Positions 1-7,440 of a stretch of 64,000 nucleotides of DNA are shown piece by piece. Origin of the DNA: DASRHY01 sp035650275 (GTDB lineage Bacteria > Actinomycetota > Actinomycetes > Propionibacteriales > Kribbellaceae); the NCBI GenBank assembly GCA_035650275.1, contig DASRHY010000018.1, positions 1 to 64,000 on the forward strand. Direction: 5' to 3'. Made by a program: the position numbers and the translations under genes. Each line of letters starts with the position of its first letter. Position 1 is the stretch's first letter. The notes below the pieces were generated by a model. It made no database searches and was not told the origin of the DNA. It saw only the letters and a program-made list of their open reading frames with translations.

Positions 1-102
1 GCCTTGGAAGATGTGCTGGACAAGTTCCTCGTCCACGGCCAGACCACGAGTTCGTTCGTCGTCTCCACCCCGGTCCCGCCACGGAGCGTGCCGCTCGCCT
101 GA
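1..102 (+). CDS. C-terminal fragment, probable Lrp/AsnC-family regulator
   Basis: Only the last 33 codons lie in the window; the frame is open from base 1 to the TGA at 100-102. The residues HGQTTSSFVVSTPVPPR resemble the end of the ligand-binding (RAM) domain of Lrp/AsnC regulators, where a TTS-V-STPVPPR-type strand is common. The N-terminal helix-turn-helix would be upstream of the window, so the assignment rests on a short match. About 100 bp separate it from the next gene on the same strand. Confidence 0.5.
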   Translation, partial: ALEDVLDKFLVHGQTTSSFVVSTPVPPRSVPLA

Positions 103-200
103 ACCGGCGTTCCGAGGAGTGGGCCCCAACCAGCGCGTGGAGTGGTCTGCATCACTAGTCTGGAGCCGACTTCAGAGACCATCCGGAAGGACCCTGGACC

Positions 201-1415
201 ATGGCTGCCGACAAGTCTGTCCGCAGAGTTGCCCTGCTCACCGCCGGCGGGCTCGCGCCCTGCCTGTCGTCCGCCGTCGGCGGGCTGATCGAGCGCTACA
301 CCGAAGTGGCGCCCGACGTGGAGATCATCGCCTACCTGAACGGCTACCACGGTCTGCTCAGCGGCCGGTACCTCGATGTCACCCCCGACGTACGGGAGAA
401 GGCCGCGCTGCTGCACAAGTTCGGCGGCAGCCCGATCGGGAACAGCCGGGTCAAGCTGACCAACACCGCGGACCTGGTCAAGCGCGGCCTGATCGCCGAG
501 GGACAGGACGCGCTCAAGGTGGCCGCGGACAGGCTGGTCGCCGACGGCGTCGACGTGCTGCACACGATCGGCGGTGACGACACCAACACCACCGCCGCGG
601 ACCTGGCGCGGTACCTGCACGAGAACGACTACGACCTGACCGTGGTCGGGCTGCCGAAGACGATCGACAACGACGTGGTCCCGATCAAGCAGAGCCTGGG
701 CGCCTGGACCGCGGCCGAGCAGGGCTCGATCTTCGCGCGCAACATCGTCGCGGAGCAGAGCTCGAACCCGCGGATGCTCGTGATCCACGAGGTGATGGGC
801 CGCAACTGCGGCTGGCTGACCGCGGCCACCGCGCAGGAGTACCGCGCCTGGCTGAAAGCGCAGGAGTGGAACCCCGGGATCGGGCTGGACAGCCGGCGCT
901 GGGACGTGCACGCCGTCTACGTCCCCGAGCTCGAGCTGGACATCGACGCCGAGGCCGAGCGGCTCAAGGCGGTGATGGACGAGGTCGACTGCGTGAATAT
1001 CTTCCTGTCCGAGGGCGCCGGCGTGGACTCGATCGTGGCGGAGCTGGAGTCCCGCGGCGAGGAGGTCGAGCGGGACCCGTTCGGGCACGTCGCCCTGGAC
1101 AGCATCAACCCGGGGCAGTGGTTCGCGCGTCAGTTCGCGGACCGGCTGGGCGCGGAGAAGAAGATGGTGCAGAAGAGCGGCTACTTCAGCCGGTCGGCGG
1201 CGGCGAACCAGCGCGACCTGGAGCTGATCAAGCGCTGCACCGACCTGGCCGTCGACGTCGCGCTGCGCGGCGAGAGCGGTGTGGTCGGCGAGGACGAGGA
1301 GCGCGGCGGCGAGCTGCGCGCGATCGAGTTCCCGCGGATCGCCGGCGGCAAGGCATTCGATCCGTCGGTGTCGTGGTTCACCGAGCTGCTCAGCGGGATC
1401 GGCCAGGCCCGCTGA
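201..1415 (+). CDS. pfp: pyrophosphate-dependent 6-phosphofructokinase
   Basis: 404-aa phosphofructokinase catalysing the fructose-6-phosphate / fructose-1,6-bisphosphate step of glycolysis in the cytoplasm. The phosphoryl donor can be read from two motifs. GGDD at about residues 124-127 has Asp where ATP-PFKs have Gly, and PKTIDND at about 152-158 has Lys where ATP enzymes have Gly. Both are the signature of PPi-linked enzymes, so the reaction is probably reversible. MGRNCGWLTA near residue 200 is the conserved fructose-6-phosphate-binding segment. The ATG at 201 follows a GGAAGGA ribosome site. The 3' end overlaps the convergent phosphatase gene by 26 bp. Confidence 0.93.
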   Translation: MAADKSVRRVALLTAGGLAPCLSSAVGGLIERYTEVAPDVEIIAYLNGYHGLLSGRYLDVTPDVREKAALLHKFGGSPIGNSRVKLTNTADLVKRGLIAEGQDALKVAADRLVADGVDVLHTIGGDDTNTTAADLARYLHENDYDLTVVGLPKTIDNDVVPIKQSLGAWTAAEQGSIFARNIVAEQSSNPRMLVIHEVMGRNCGWLTAATAQEYRAWLKAQEWNPGIGLDSRRWDVHAVYVPELELDIDAEAERLKAVMDEVDCVNIFLSEGAGVDSIVAELESRGEEVERDPFGHVALDSINPGQWFARQFADRLGAEKKMVQKSGYFSRSAAANQRDLELIKRCTDLAVDVALRGESGVVGEDEERGGELRAIEFPRIAGGKAFDPSVSWFTELLSGIGQAR

Positions 1416-1860
1416 GCCGCTGCACCAGTACGTCGGCGGCCTTCTCGATCTGGGTCAGTACGGCGTCGAAGTCGCTGTCGTCGCCGTAGTACGGGTCCGC
1501 GACGTCGGCTGTGTCATAGGCGTCCACCACGTCGTACGACGGAAGGCCTGCGACGGCGCGGCGCGCGAGCACGCTGACGTGGCCGGAGTCCATCCCGAGC
1601 ACCAGGTCGCGGTCGCCGAACCAGTGGTCGTCCCACTGCCGGGCCACGTGCGCGCTGCCGTCGTACCCGCGACGCCGCAGAGCGGCCGCGGCCCGGTCGT
1701 CCATCGGGCCGCCGACGTGCCACGCCCCGATCCCGGAGCTGGTCACCTCGACATCGCCGACCCCGGCCGCGGCGAGCTTCGCGCGCAGCACCACCTCGGC
1801 CATCGGCGACCGGCAGATGTTGCCGGTGCAAACGACCTCGATGTGCCTGCGCCCTGTCAC
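1390..1860 (-). CDS. low-molecular-weight protein-tyrosine phosphatase
   Basis: 156 aa, the usual length for this family. The P-loop CTGNICRSP (Cys11, Arg17; C-x5-R-S) forms the phosphocysteine active site, and a DPYYG motif near residue 121 supplies the general-acid Asp. The family dephosphorylates tyrosine-phosphorylated cytoplasmic proteins or acts on arsenate; the P-loop and DP loop fit a phosphatase. The start is GTG at 1860, 7 bp after the stop of the small membrane protein gene, so it is probably the last gene of a minus-strand unit beginning with the GntR regulator. Its 3' end overlaps the end of pfp. Confidence 0.9.
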   Translation of the reverse strand: MTGRRHIEVVCTGNICRSPMAEVVLRAKLAAAGVGDVEVTSSGIGAWHVGGPMDDRAAAALRRRGYDGSAHVARQWDDHWFGDRDLVLGMDSGHVSVLARRAVAGLPSYDVVDAYDTADVADPYYGDDSDFDAVLTQIEKAADVLVQRLSGPGRSR

Positions 1861-1867
1861 GGCTCCG

Positions 1868-2260
1868 TCACGATTTCTTCGGGTCCAGGCTGTCCGGCAG
1901 AACGACGCTCAGCAGCCAGCTGACCAGCGTGATCACCAGGGCGCCCAGCAGTGCGTCGACGAAGCCGTCGACGTGGAAGGTGACGTCCAGCTGACCGCTG
2001 ATCCACGACGTCAGCATCAGCATCAGCGCGTTGATCACGAAGATCAGCAGGCCGAGCGTCAGGATGATGAACGGCAGCGACAGCAGCTTCGCGATCGGCT
2101 TCACCACCGCGTTCACCAGGCCGAAGATCGCCGCGACGATCAGCAGGGTGAGTACCTGGCGGGCCGTCGACGGGCCTTGCAGCGTGATGCCACTGACCAC
2201 CCAGGTGGCGACGCCGAGGGCAATCGCGTTGGCCAGCAGCCGGATCAGCAGATTCTTCAT
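1868..2260 (-). CDS. small four-helix membrane protein, phage-holin-4 family
   Basis: 130-aa integral membrane protein. About four hydrophobic segments are visible (residues 4-24, 37-55, 62-85, 101-122), with the conserved pattern NA-VKPI-K-L-LPF--LTLGL--F-INA---L of the widespread YvlD/phage-holin-family proteins, whose role is unknown. The name does not imply lysis: no endolysin gene is adjacent. ATG at 2260 was chosen because the family begins directly with the first membrane helix; the open frame extends further upstream without coding character. It lies 17 bp after the GntR gene and 7 bp before the phosphatase, which suggests co-transcription. Confidence 0.82.
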   Translation of the reverse strand: MKNLLIRLLANAIALGVATWVVSGITLQGPSTARQVLTLLIVAAIFGLVNAVVKPIAKLLSLPFIILTLGLLIFVINALMLMLTSWISGQLDVTFHVDGFVDALLGALVITLVSWLLSVVLPDSLDPKKS

Positions 2261-2277
2261 GCCGTCGATCCTGCCAC

Positions 2278-3006
2278 CTAGTGGTGTCCGATGGCCTCGA
2301 GCAACGATTCCTCGGCGCCTTCGAGGTGGCGGCGCAGCTCGGCGACCGCTTCGTCTAGCTCGCCGCGTTCGAGTAGCCGGACCAGCTTGCGGTGCGACGT
2401 GATCTGCTGCTTGGCGTCCTGCCGGAGCCGGTCCACCCGGGCCAGCGCCAGCCGGGCCTCGCCGGTGATCGCGACCGCGGTCGAGGTCAGCCGGTCGCTC
2501 CCGGTCAGCGCGACGTAGCTGCGGTGGATCGCCAGGTGTGCCTCGCTCATCGCCTGCGGGTCGGGTCCGTCTGTGCTGCTTCCAGTGCTGCTTCCGGTGC
2601 TGCTTCCGGTGCCGCTTCGTTGCGCGACCGCCGCGAACTCCTTCATCGCGGCGCGGACCCGTTCGCGCGCCGCTTCGTCGGCCTCGAACCAGCCGCGCAT
2701 CCCGGCCGACTCCAGCACGAACCGGGCCCGGCAGAGGTCCGCGACCTCGGCCGGACGCAGGCTTGCGACACTGACGCCCTTGTTCGGCTCGCGCACGGCC
2801 AGGCCCTCGGTGACGAGCAGCGCCATCGCCTCGCGGATCGTGCTCCGGGCCACCCCCAGGGCGGCGGCCAGCGGCTGCTCGCGCAGCGGCGTGCCGGGCT
2901 CGAGCTCGCCCGCGAACAGCGCCGAGCGGAGCGCGTCGACCACCCGGTCGACGGTGCTCGACCGGTCCACGCGCAGTTGCTCGTACATGTGCCGATTCTT
3001 CTCCAC
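2278..3006 (-). CDS. GntR-family regulator, FCD (FadR-type) domain
   Basis: 242-aa one-component repressor. A winged helix-turn-helix at about residues 15-80 (GTPLREQPLAAALGVARSTIREAM, then wing LAVREPNKGVSV) is followed by an all-helical FCD effector domain with the usual His-containing helices (AHLAIH near 157, SHRKLV near 208). Between FCD helices (about 132-145) lies a low-complexity insert of repeated Gly-Ser-Ser-Thr encoded by a 12-bp tandem repeat, unusual for the family. ATG at 3006 is the longest start; Met7 is an alternative. It probably controls the membrane protein/phosphatase unit or the divergent hydrolase; a pair of TGTGCACA palindromes sits in the shared intergenic region. Confidence 0.88.
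   Translation of the reverse strand: MEKNRHMYEQLRVDRSSTVDRVVDALRSALFAGELEPGTPLREQPLAAALGVARSTIREAMALLVTEGLAVREPNKGVSVASLRPAEVADLCRARFVLESAGMRGWFEADEAARERVRAAMKEFAAVAQRSGTGSSTGSSTGSSTDGPDPQAMSEAHLAIHRSYVALTGSDRLTSTAVAITGEARLALARVDRLRQDAKQQITSHRKLVRLLERGELDEAVAELRRHLEGAEESLLEAIGHH
2573..2620 (-). repeat. 12-bp tandem repeat inside GntR gene
   Basis: Four consecutive 12-bp units of GTGCTGCTTCCG type (plus-strand reading; the middle two identical, the outer two diverged) encode repeated GSST in the FCD domain of the GntR regulator. Unit length is a multiple of three, so copy number can change without breaking the frame. Confidence 0.85.
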
Positions 3007-3064
3007 TGCCGCTCCGATGTCGCGGACCGGTCCGGAACCGCGTGTACCGGTGGCCCGTCAGGGC

Positions 3065-3086
3065 CTGTGCACAAGCTGTGCACAAG
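3065..3086. promoter_or_regulatory. tandem 11-bp repeat with TGTGCACA palindromes
   Basis: CTGTGCACAAG occurs twice head to tail. Each copy holds the 8-bp palindrome TGTGCACA, and the two are one helical turn apart. The site lies in the 186-bp region between the GntR gene and the divergent hydrolase, so it is a candidate operator for that regulator. Binding is inferred. Confidence 0.5.
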
Positions 3087-3192
3087 CCGCGGTTCGGTGA
3101 GCCGACCGTGCGGCATCCTGTACGACGACCGCCCGGGTACGAGTCGTGTCCGCGGGCGCACGCGGAGCCGACGAGGGAGGCGGGGCGACCGG

Positions 3193-4851
3193 ATGAGCCG
3201 GATCATGCAGGTCGTGAGCGGCTTCGCCCTCGTCATCTTCCTGCCGATCATCCTGGTGATCGCGCTGCTGTTCGCATCGCTCAGCGCCCTGGAGGAGGCC
3301 GCGGCCTGTATACCGCCGGACCCGGATGCCGGCTACGACTTCCCGGTCTCGGCCCACGAGCCGGTGGTCAGGTTCAGCGAGTTCCCGCCGCACTTCGGGG
3401 TCGACTTCCCCGCGAGGGACAACCAGGAGGGCGAGCCCGTCAAGGCGATCAAGGCCGGCCGGGTGATCGAGGCCGGTGCCGGGACCGTGAAGATCCAGCA
3501 CCAGAGCAAGGACAGCCCGCAGGACGAGCAACCGAAGGACGACGTCCAGTCCTGGTACCTGAACCTGCGGAACATCACCGTCCACCAGGGCGACACGGTG
3601 ACCAAGGGCCAGCAGATCGCCGAGATCGGCCCGAACAACGAAGGCACCGCGGGCACCGGTGGTTCCGGCGCGACCGGTCCGCACCTGCACCTGGAGATCC
3701 GCCTCAACGACCCGGGTGAGGACGAGCGCAGCCTCCGGGACCCGATGGAGTTCCTCGAGTCGATCGACACCGGCGGCGGCGGTGTGTGCAGCTGCGGCAG
3801 CGCCACCGGCACGCTCGAGGGCTCGGACAACCAGCAGAAGGTCTTCAACTTCTTCGTGAGCAAGGGCTACACCAAGGAGCAGGCCGCCGGGATCGTCGGC
3901 AACATGATGGCCGAGTCCGGCGTGAACCCGAGGGCACAGTTCCCGAGCACCACCGCCTCCGCGCAGACCGCGTCCGGGATGCCGAACCGCGCCTGGGGCA
4001 TCGTGCAGTGGCTGCCGCCGACCAAGATGATCGACCCGTCCCGCGCGGCGGGGGCGAGCTGGGAGACGATCGAGAGCCTCGAGCACCAGGTCGGCTTCCT
4101 GTGGAAGCAGCTCGAGGGCACGGGTCCGGCGTCCGAGGAGTCGGCCGGCGACGCGCTGAAGGCGACGACCACGGTCGAGGACGCAGCCTTCACCTTCGGC
4201 TTCGAGTTCGAACGGTTCACCACGGACCCGAACCACCCCGAGTTCGACACACGCAGGGACAATGCCCGCGGGGTGTTCCAGCGCTACGCAGACTCCGCGC
4301 CCGACCCCCCGGCGAACCCCGGCGAGGGCGACGCAGGCGACGGCTGCACCGGCACGGTGATCAGCATCAACGGCACCGACTACGGCTTCCCGCTCGCGCT
4401 GCCGAAGTCCGACGTGAACAACGGCTACAGCTGGCCGTGCCCGAGCATCTGCCACCATGACGGGACGCCGGCGTTCGACCTGGCCAGGAGACCCCTGGAC
4501 GACAGCTCGGCCGGGACGTCAGTGGTCGCCATCACCAACGGCAAGATCCAGAGCTTCAACAACTTCTACGCCGACATCGAGGGTTGTCAGTCCTTCCAGT
4601 TGGTCGGTGACGACGGCTGGTGGTACTGGTACGGCCACGTGCAGCAGACCTCCGTACGGGACGGGCAGACGGTCACCGCCGGCCAGCCGATCGCCGTGAT
4701 CGGTGAGCGGGCCTGTACCGGCAACGGCTCGTACCCGCACCTGCACATCGACCGCGGATCCCCCAAGGGTCACTCCGGTGGCAACGACTGCTGCCGCGAC
4801 AACGGGTTCGTGGACCTGATCAACCAGCTCTACAACGCCTTGCCCGCGTGA
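3193..4851 (+). CDS. membrane-anchored cell-wall hydrolase: M23 - phage-tail lysozyme - M23
   Basis: 552 aa with three predicted peptidoglycan-active parts. A hydrophobic segment at residues 5-35 anchors or exports it. An M23/LytM-like metallopeptidase fold covers about 60-185, with zinc-ligand motifs HFGVD (about 67) and HLHLE (about 164). The middle (about 215-375, KVFNFF-KGYTKEQAAGIVGNMMAESG ... WGIVQW) matches phage tail-type lysozyme domains, with a catalytic-Glu candidate in MAESG. A second M23-like domain (about 400-540) ends in HLHID (about 516), but its first motif is stretched (HHDGTPAFD), so its activity is uncertain. The ATG at 3193 follows a purine-rich GGGAGGCGGGG stretch. The next gene starts 15 bp downstream, probably in the same operon. 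Confidence 0.8.
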   Translation: MSRIMQVVSGFALVIFLPIILVIALLFASLSALEEAAACIPPDPDAGYDFPVSAHEPVVRFSEFPPHFGVDFPARDNQEGEPVKAIKAGRVIEAGAGTVKIQHQSKDSPQDEQPKDDVQSWYLNLRNITVHQGDTVTKGQQIAEIGPNNEGTAGTGGSGATGPHLHLEIRLNDPGEDERSLRDPMEFLESIDTGGGGVCSCGSATGTLEGSDNQQKVFNFFVSKGYTKEQAAGIVGNMMAESGVNPRAQFPSTTASAQTASGMPNRAWGIVQWLPPTKMIDPSRAAGASWETIESLEHQVGFLWKQLEGTGPASEESAGDALKATTTVEDAAFTFGFEFERFTTDPNHPEFDTRRDNARGVFQRYADSAPDPPANPGEGDAGDGCTGTVISINGTDYGFPLALPKSDVNNGYSWPCPSICHHDGTPAFDLARRPLDDSSAGTSVVAITNGKIQSFNNFYADIEGCQSFQLVGDDGWWYWYGHVQQTSVRDGQTVTAGQPIAVIGERACTGNGSYPHLHIDRGSPKGHSGGNDCCRDNGFVDLINQLYNALPA

Positions 4852-4866
4852 TCTGAAGGAGTTCCA

Positions 4867-6462
4867 GTGCGGGACACGAGCTTCTCCGACAGCCTGCGTG
4901 ACTTCATCTGGTCACGCCGGCCGATCTTCTGGGTCGCCTGCGCGGTGGGCGGCGTCCTGCTGGTCTTCGCGGCGCTGCTCTGGACCCGGTACGGGCTGGT
5001 CCGGATCGACTACGCGCTGTCCGCGCCGCTGAAGGCCGGCACCGCGACCGCCCGGGAGTACTCGTACGAAGGCGGCGTCGACCGGAAGTCGTCGTTCCGG
5101 ACGGTCTTCGGGGTCACGCTGGTGCCGCGCGGCACCGACTACATCCTCGCCACCAGCGGCAACGCCGAGACCGTGGTCCCGATGACCAGGCTGCCGAAGA
5201 TCGGGATGACCGATATGGAGGTGCGGATCGATCCCCAGCAGGCGGTCGACAAGCTCGGCGCGTCGGTGAAGTCGTGCAACTTCAGCACCGACGCCGGGAC
5301 CTTCAACTACGACTGCGACGACCCGCATGCGATCTTCAAGTACGTCCGCCCGCGGCGGGAGTACTGGCGCAACGAACTGGTCCAGACGTTCTTCCCGGGC
5401 ACCACCACCAAGGTCCGGCCGTACCGCGCCGGTCTGCTGGGGGTCGTCGCCGCCCGGGGCGCGACGCCGTCGGCGCGGCTGTTCTACCTGGTGCCGGGCC
5501 AGAAGGAGCCGAGTAGCTTCCCGGTGCCGGCGGACATGCTGACCGGCGGCAGTGCCTACCTAAACCTCGGCGTGGACCCGGTCGATGCGGGCGGCGAGGG
5601 GTTCATGCTCTACAACACCCGCTCGGGCAAGGTGCGTTACTACACCAAGTTCTCCGAGAAGGCCGAGCCGCGAGAGATGGCCCGGCGGCGCGCGTACGAC
5701 CCGACGATCGACGCGACGCAGTGTGTGCTCCGGTCGGTGTACATCTACTGCTACACCGGAGTGCGCGGCGGATCCTCGGACAGCCACCACGAGAGCGAGG
5801 CCCGGGAGCAGCGGGCGCATCCCGGCGTGCTCGAGGTGTTCCCGATCTCTGGTGACCCCGGTCGCCTCTACGAGGCCACCGAGACCTTCGGCGTCGAGCG
5901 CCTGTTCGTCACAACCAGCGGCGCGGTCTACCTCCAGTCCAACAGCCAGCTGTACAGCGCGGATCTCGCGAACGGCCAGCTGCGGGTCACCAGGATCAGC
6001 CCGCGGGTCGGTTCGGTGGTGGCCGGCGACCAGCTGTACTGGACTACCGAATGGGGGATCTTCGCGTACGACGCGGGCGAGCGCAGTACCCGGCTGCTGT
6101 TCACCGGCGCGAAGCTGCGGATGTCGGACCTGTCGCTCGACGACCGCTTGCTGACCTTCAACGCGTTCGCGAAGGACGACCCGCAGAGCCAGCTGCACAG
6201 CTACCGGCTGAGCACCGACCCGCTGGAGGGGCCGCGGCTCGAGGACAAGCTCCCGTACACGTCGTCGGACCTCCCGATCGTGCTGATGGACTACACACGC
6301 GACACGCTGTTCGTCCAGCTCAGGGTGCTGGTGGACCGCTCCGAGCCGGGCAAGGCGGTGCTGGACCAGCAGTCGTTCGACGACGCGAAGGCCGCGGTTC
6401 TGGACAGGCTCCGCAAGGACGGGATCGACCCGGACTCGGTGACCCAGGTATTCATCTACTGA
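4867..6462 (+). CDS. membrane-anchored extracytoplasmic protein, beta-propeller-like
   Basis: 531 aa, not recognised as a named family. One transmembrane helix (about residues 19-41) follows a short N-terminus with arginines, so the large C-terminal part probably faces outside. From about residue 300 the sequence resembles propeller repeats (ERLFVTTSGAVYL, VVAGDQLYWTTEWGIFAYDAG, LSLDDRLLTFNAF), which suggests a scaffold or binding role rather than an enzyme; I see no catalytic motif. GTG at 4867 is placed by the GAAGGAG ribosome site 5 bp upstream. The 15-bp gap to the cell-wall hydrolase implies one transcript and a shared envelope role. Confidence 0.7.
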   Translation: MRDTSFSDSLRDFIWSRRPIFWVACAVGGVLLVFAALLWTRYGLVRIDYALSAPLKAGTATAREYSYEGGVDRKSSFRTVFGVTLVPRGTDYILATSGNAETVVPMTRLPKIGMTDMEVRIDPQQAVDKLGASVKSCNFSTDAGTFNYDCDDPHAIFKYVRPRREYWRNELVQTFFPGTTTKVRPYRAGLLGVVAARGATPSARLFYLVPGQKEPSSFPVPADMLTGGSAYLNLGVDPVDAGGEGFMLYNTRSGKVRYYTKFSEKAEPREMARRRAYDPTIDATQCVLRSVYIYCYTGVRGGSSDSHHESEAREQRAHPGVLEVFPISGDPGRLYEATETFGVERLFVTTSGAVYLQSNSQLYSADLANGQLRVTRISPRVGSVVAGDQLYWTTEWGIFAYDAGERSTRLLFTGAKLRMSDLSLDDRLLTFNAFAKDDPQSQLHSYRLSTDPLEGPRLEDKLPYTSSDLPIVLMDYTRDTLFVQLRVLVDRSEPGKAVLDQQSFDDAKAAVLDRLRKDGIDPDSVTQVFIY

Positions 6463-6500
6463 CCGACTTGACGATGGTCCCTCGCAGCCTGACACTTTGA

Positions 6501-6519
6501 CTGATTGTCGGACAATCAG
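6501..6519. promoter_or_regulatory. perfect 19-bp palindrome, FadR/GntR-type operator
   Basis: CTGATTGTC-G-GACAATCAG is perfectly symmetrical about a central G. Its core TTGT-CGG-ACAA fits the TNGT-N3-ACNA pattern known for FCD-type GntR repressors. It lies 26 bp before the DDAH-like gene, so it is a strong operator candidate. The cognate regulator is not identified. Confidence 0.6.
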
Positions 6520-6545
6520 GGGATCAGGAGATCTCCGCGTCGAGT

Positions 6546-7430
6546 GTGAGGTGGTTCGTGGGTCAGTCGCTGCGCTGGGGTCATACGTACCTGATGGTGC
6601 GCCCCGAGCACTTCCGGGTCGAGTACGTGATCAATCCGTACATGTCGGTCACCGACCAGCCCGACCCCGATCGGACGATGCGCCAGTGGGAGGCTCTGCG
6701 GGACGCGATCATCGCGGCCGGCGGTGCGGTCGAGGTGCTCGACCAGCGACCCGACTCGCCGGACATGGTGTACGCGATGAACCTCGGGCTGGCCGACCGG
6801 CGCGGCCGGGTGATGCTGTCCCACATGCGGTTCGCGCCGCGCCGTCGGGAGGCGCTCAGCTCGGCGCCGTGGTTCAGCGGGCACGGGTTCGAGATCGCCC
6901 GGACCGGCTCCGACGGGATCGGGCCGCACTTCGAGTCCGGTGACGCCTTCGTCTTCGGTGACAGCCTGGTGGTCGGGTACGGCCCGCGGACCGACGCCGA
7001 CGCACTCAAGCACATCGCGACCGAGTGGGACGTCCGGGTCCGCGGCCTGCGGATCGTGCACGAGGGCATGTACCACCTCGACCTGCCGTTCTGCCCGGTC
7101 GACGCCAGCCACGCGATGGTCTACCCGGCCGCATTCGACGCGGCCAGCCGGGTCGAGCTGGAGCGGATCGTGCCGGAGCCGATCGTGCTCACCGACGAGG
7201 AGGCGTTCTCGTTCAGCGCGAACTCGATCGTCGTGGGCAGCACGATCATCATGCCGTCGTGCTCGCTGCGGCTGCAGCGGATCCTGACCACGCTCGGCCT
7301 GCACGTCGTCGTACTGGACCTGTCGGAGTTCCACAAGGCCGGCGGTTCGGTGCGGTGCCTGACCAACCCGCTCGACTTCGACCTGTCAGCCGCCTACGCG
7401 CCGGGTGGCGAGGTCCAGCTGCCCGCGTAA
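6546..7430 (+). CDS. DDAH/arginine-deiminase-superfamily amidinohydrolase
   Basis: 294 aa of the guanidino-modifying (pentein) fold. Catalytic residues are visible: Glu130 in FESGD, His177 in MYHLD and the nucleophile Cys271 in GGSVRCLTNP; a substrate-Asp motif NLGLADRRG lies upstream. Such enzymes hydrolyse the guanidine of arginine or methylarginines to citrulline plus amine. The N-terminal RPEHFRVEYVINPYM resembles dimethylargininase-like proteins usually linked to arginine/ornithine catabolism, so substrate choice between arginine and methylarginine is open. GTG 6546 keeps the conserved YLM segment; ATG 6594 is a shorter alternative. A palindromic operator sits just upstream, and the aminotransferase gene follows after 10 bp. 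Confidence 0.82.
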   Translation: MRWFVGQSLRWGHTYLMVRPEHFRVEYVINPYMSVTDQPDPDRTMRQWEALRDAIIAAGGAVEVLDQRPDSPDMVYAMNLGLADRRGRVMLSHMRFAPRRREALSSAPWFSGHGFEIARTGSDGIGPHFESGDAFVFGDSLVVGYGPRTDADALKHIATEWDVRVRGLRIVHEGMYHLDLPFCPVDASHAMVYPAAFDAASRVELERIVPEPIVLTDEEAFSFSANSIVVGSTIIMPSCSLRLQRILTTLGLHVVVLDLSEFHKAGGSVRCLTNPLDFDLSAAYAPGGEVQLPA

Positions 7431-7433
7431 AGT
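7428..7433 (+). promoter_or_regulatory. -10 box of leaderless promoter (aminotransferase gene)
   Basis: TAAAGT (TANNNT class) ends exactly 7 bp before the ATG at 7441, the geometry of a leaderless transcript. It overlaps the TAA stop of the preceding gene. Confidence 0.5.
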
Positions 7434-7440
7434 GCGCCGT

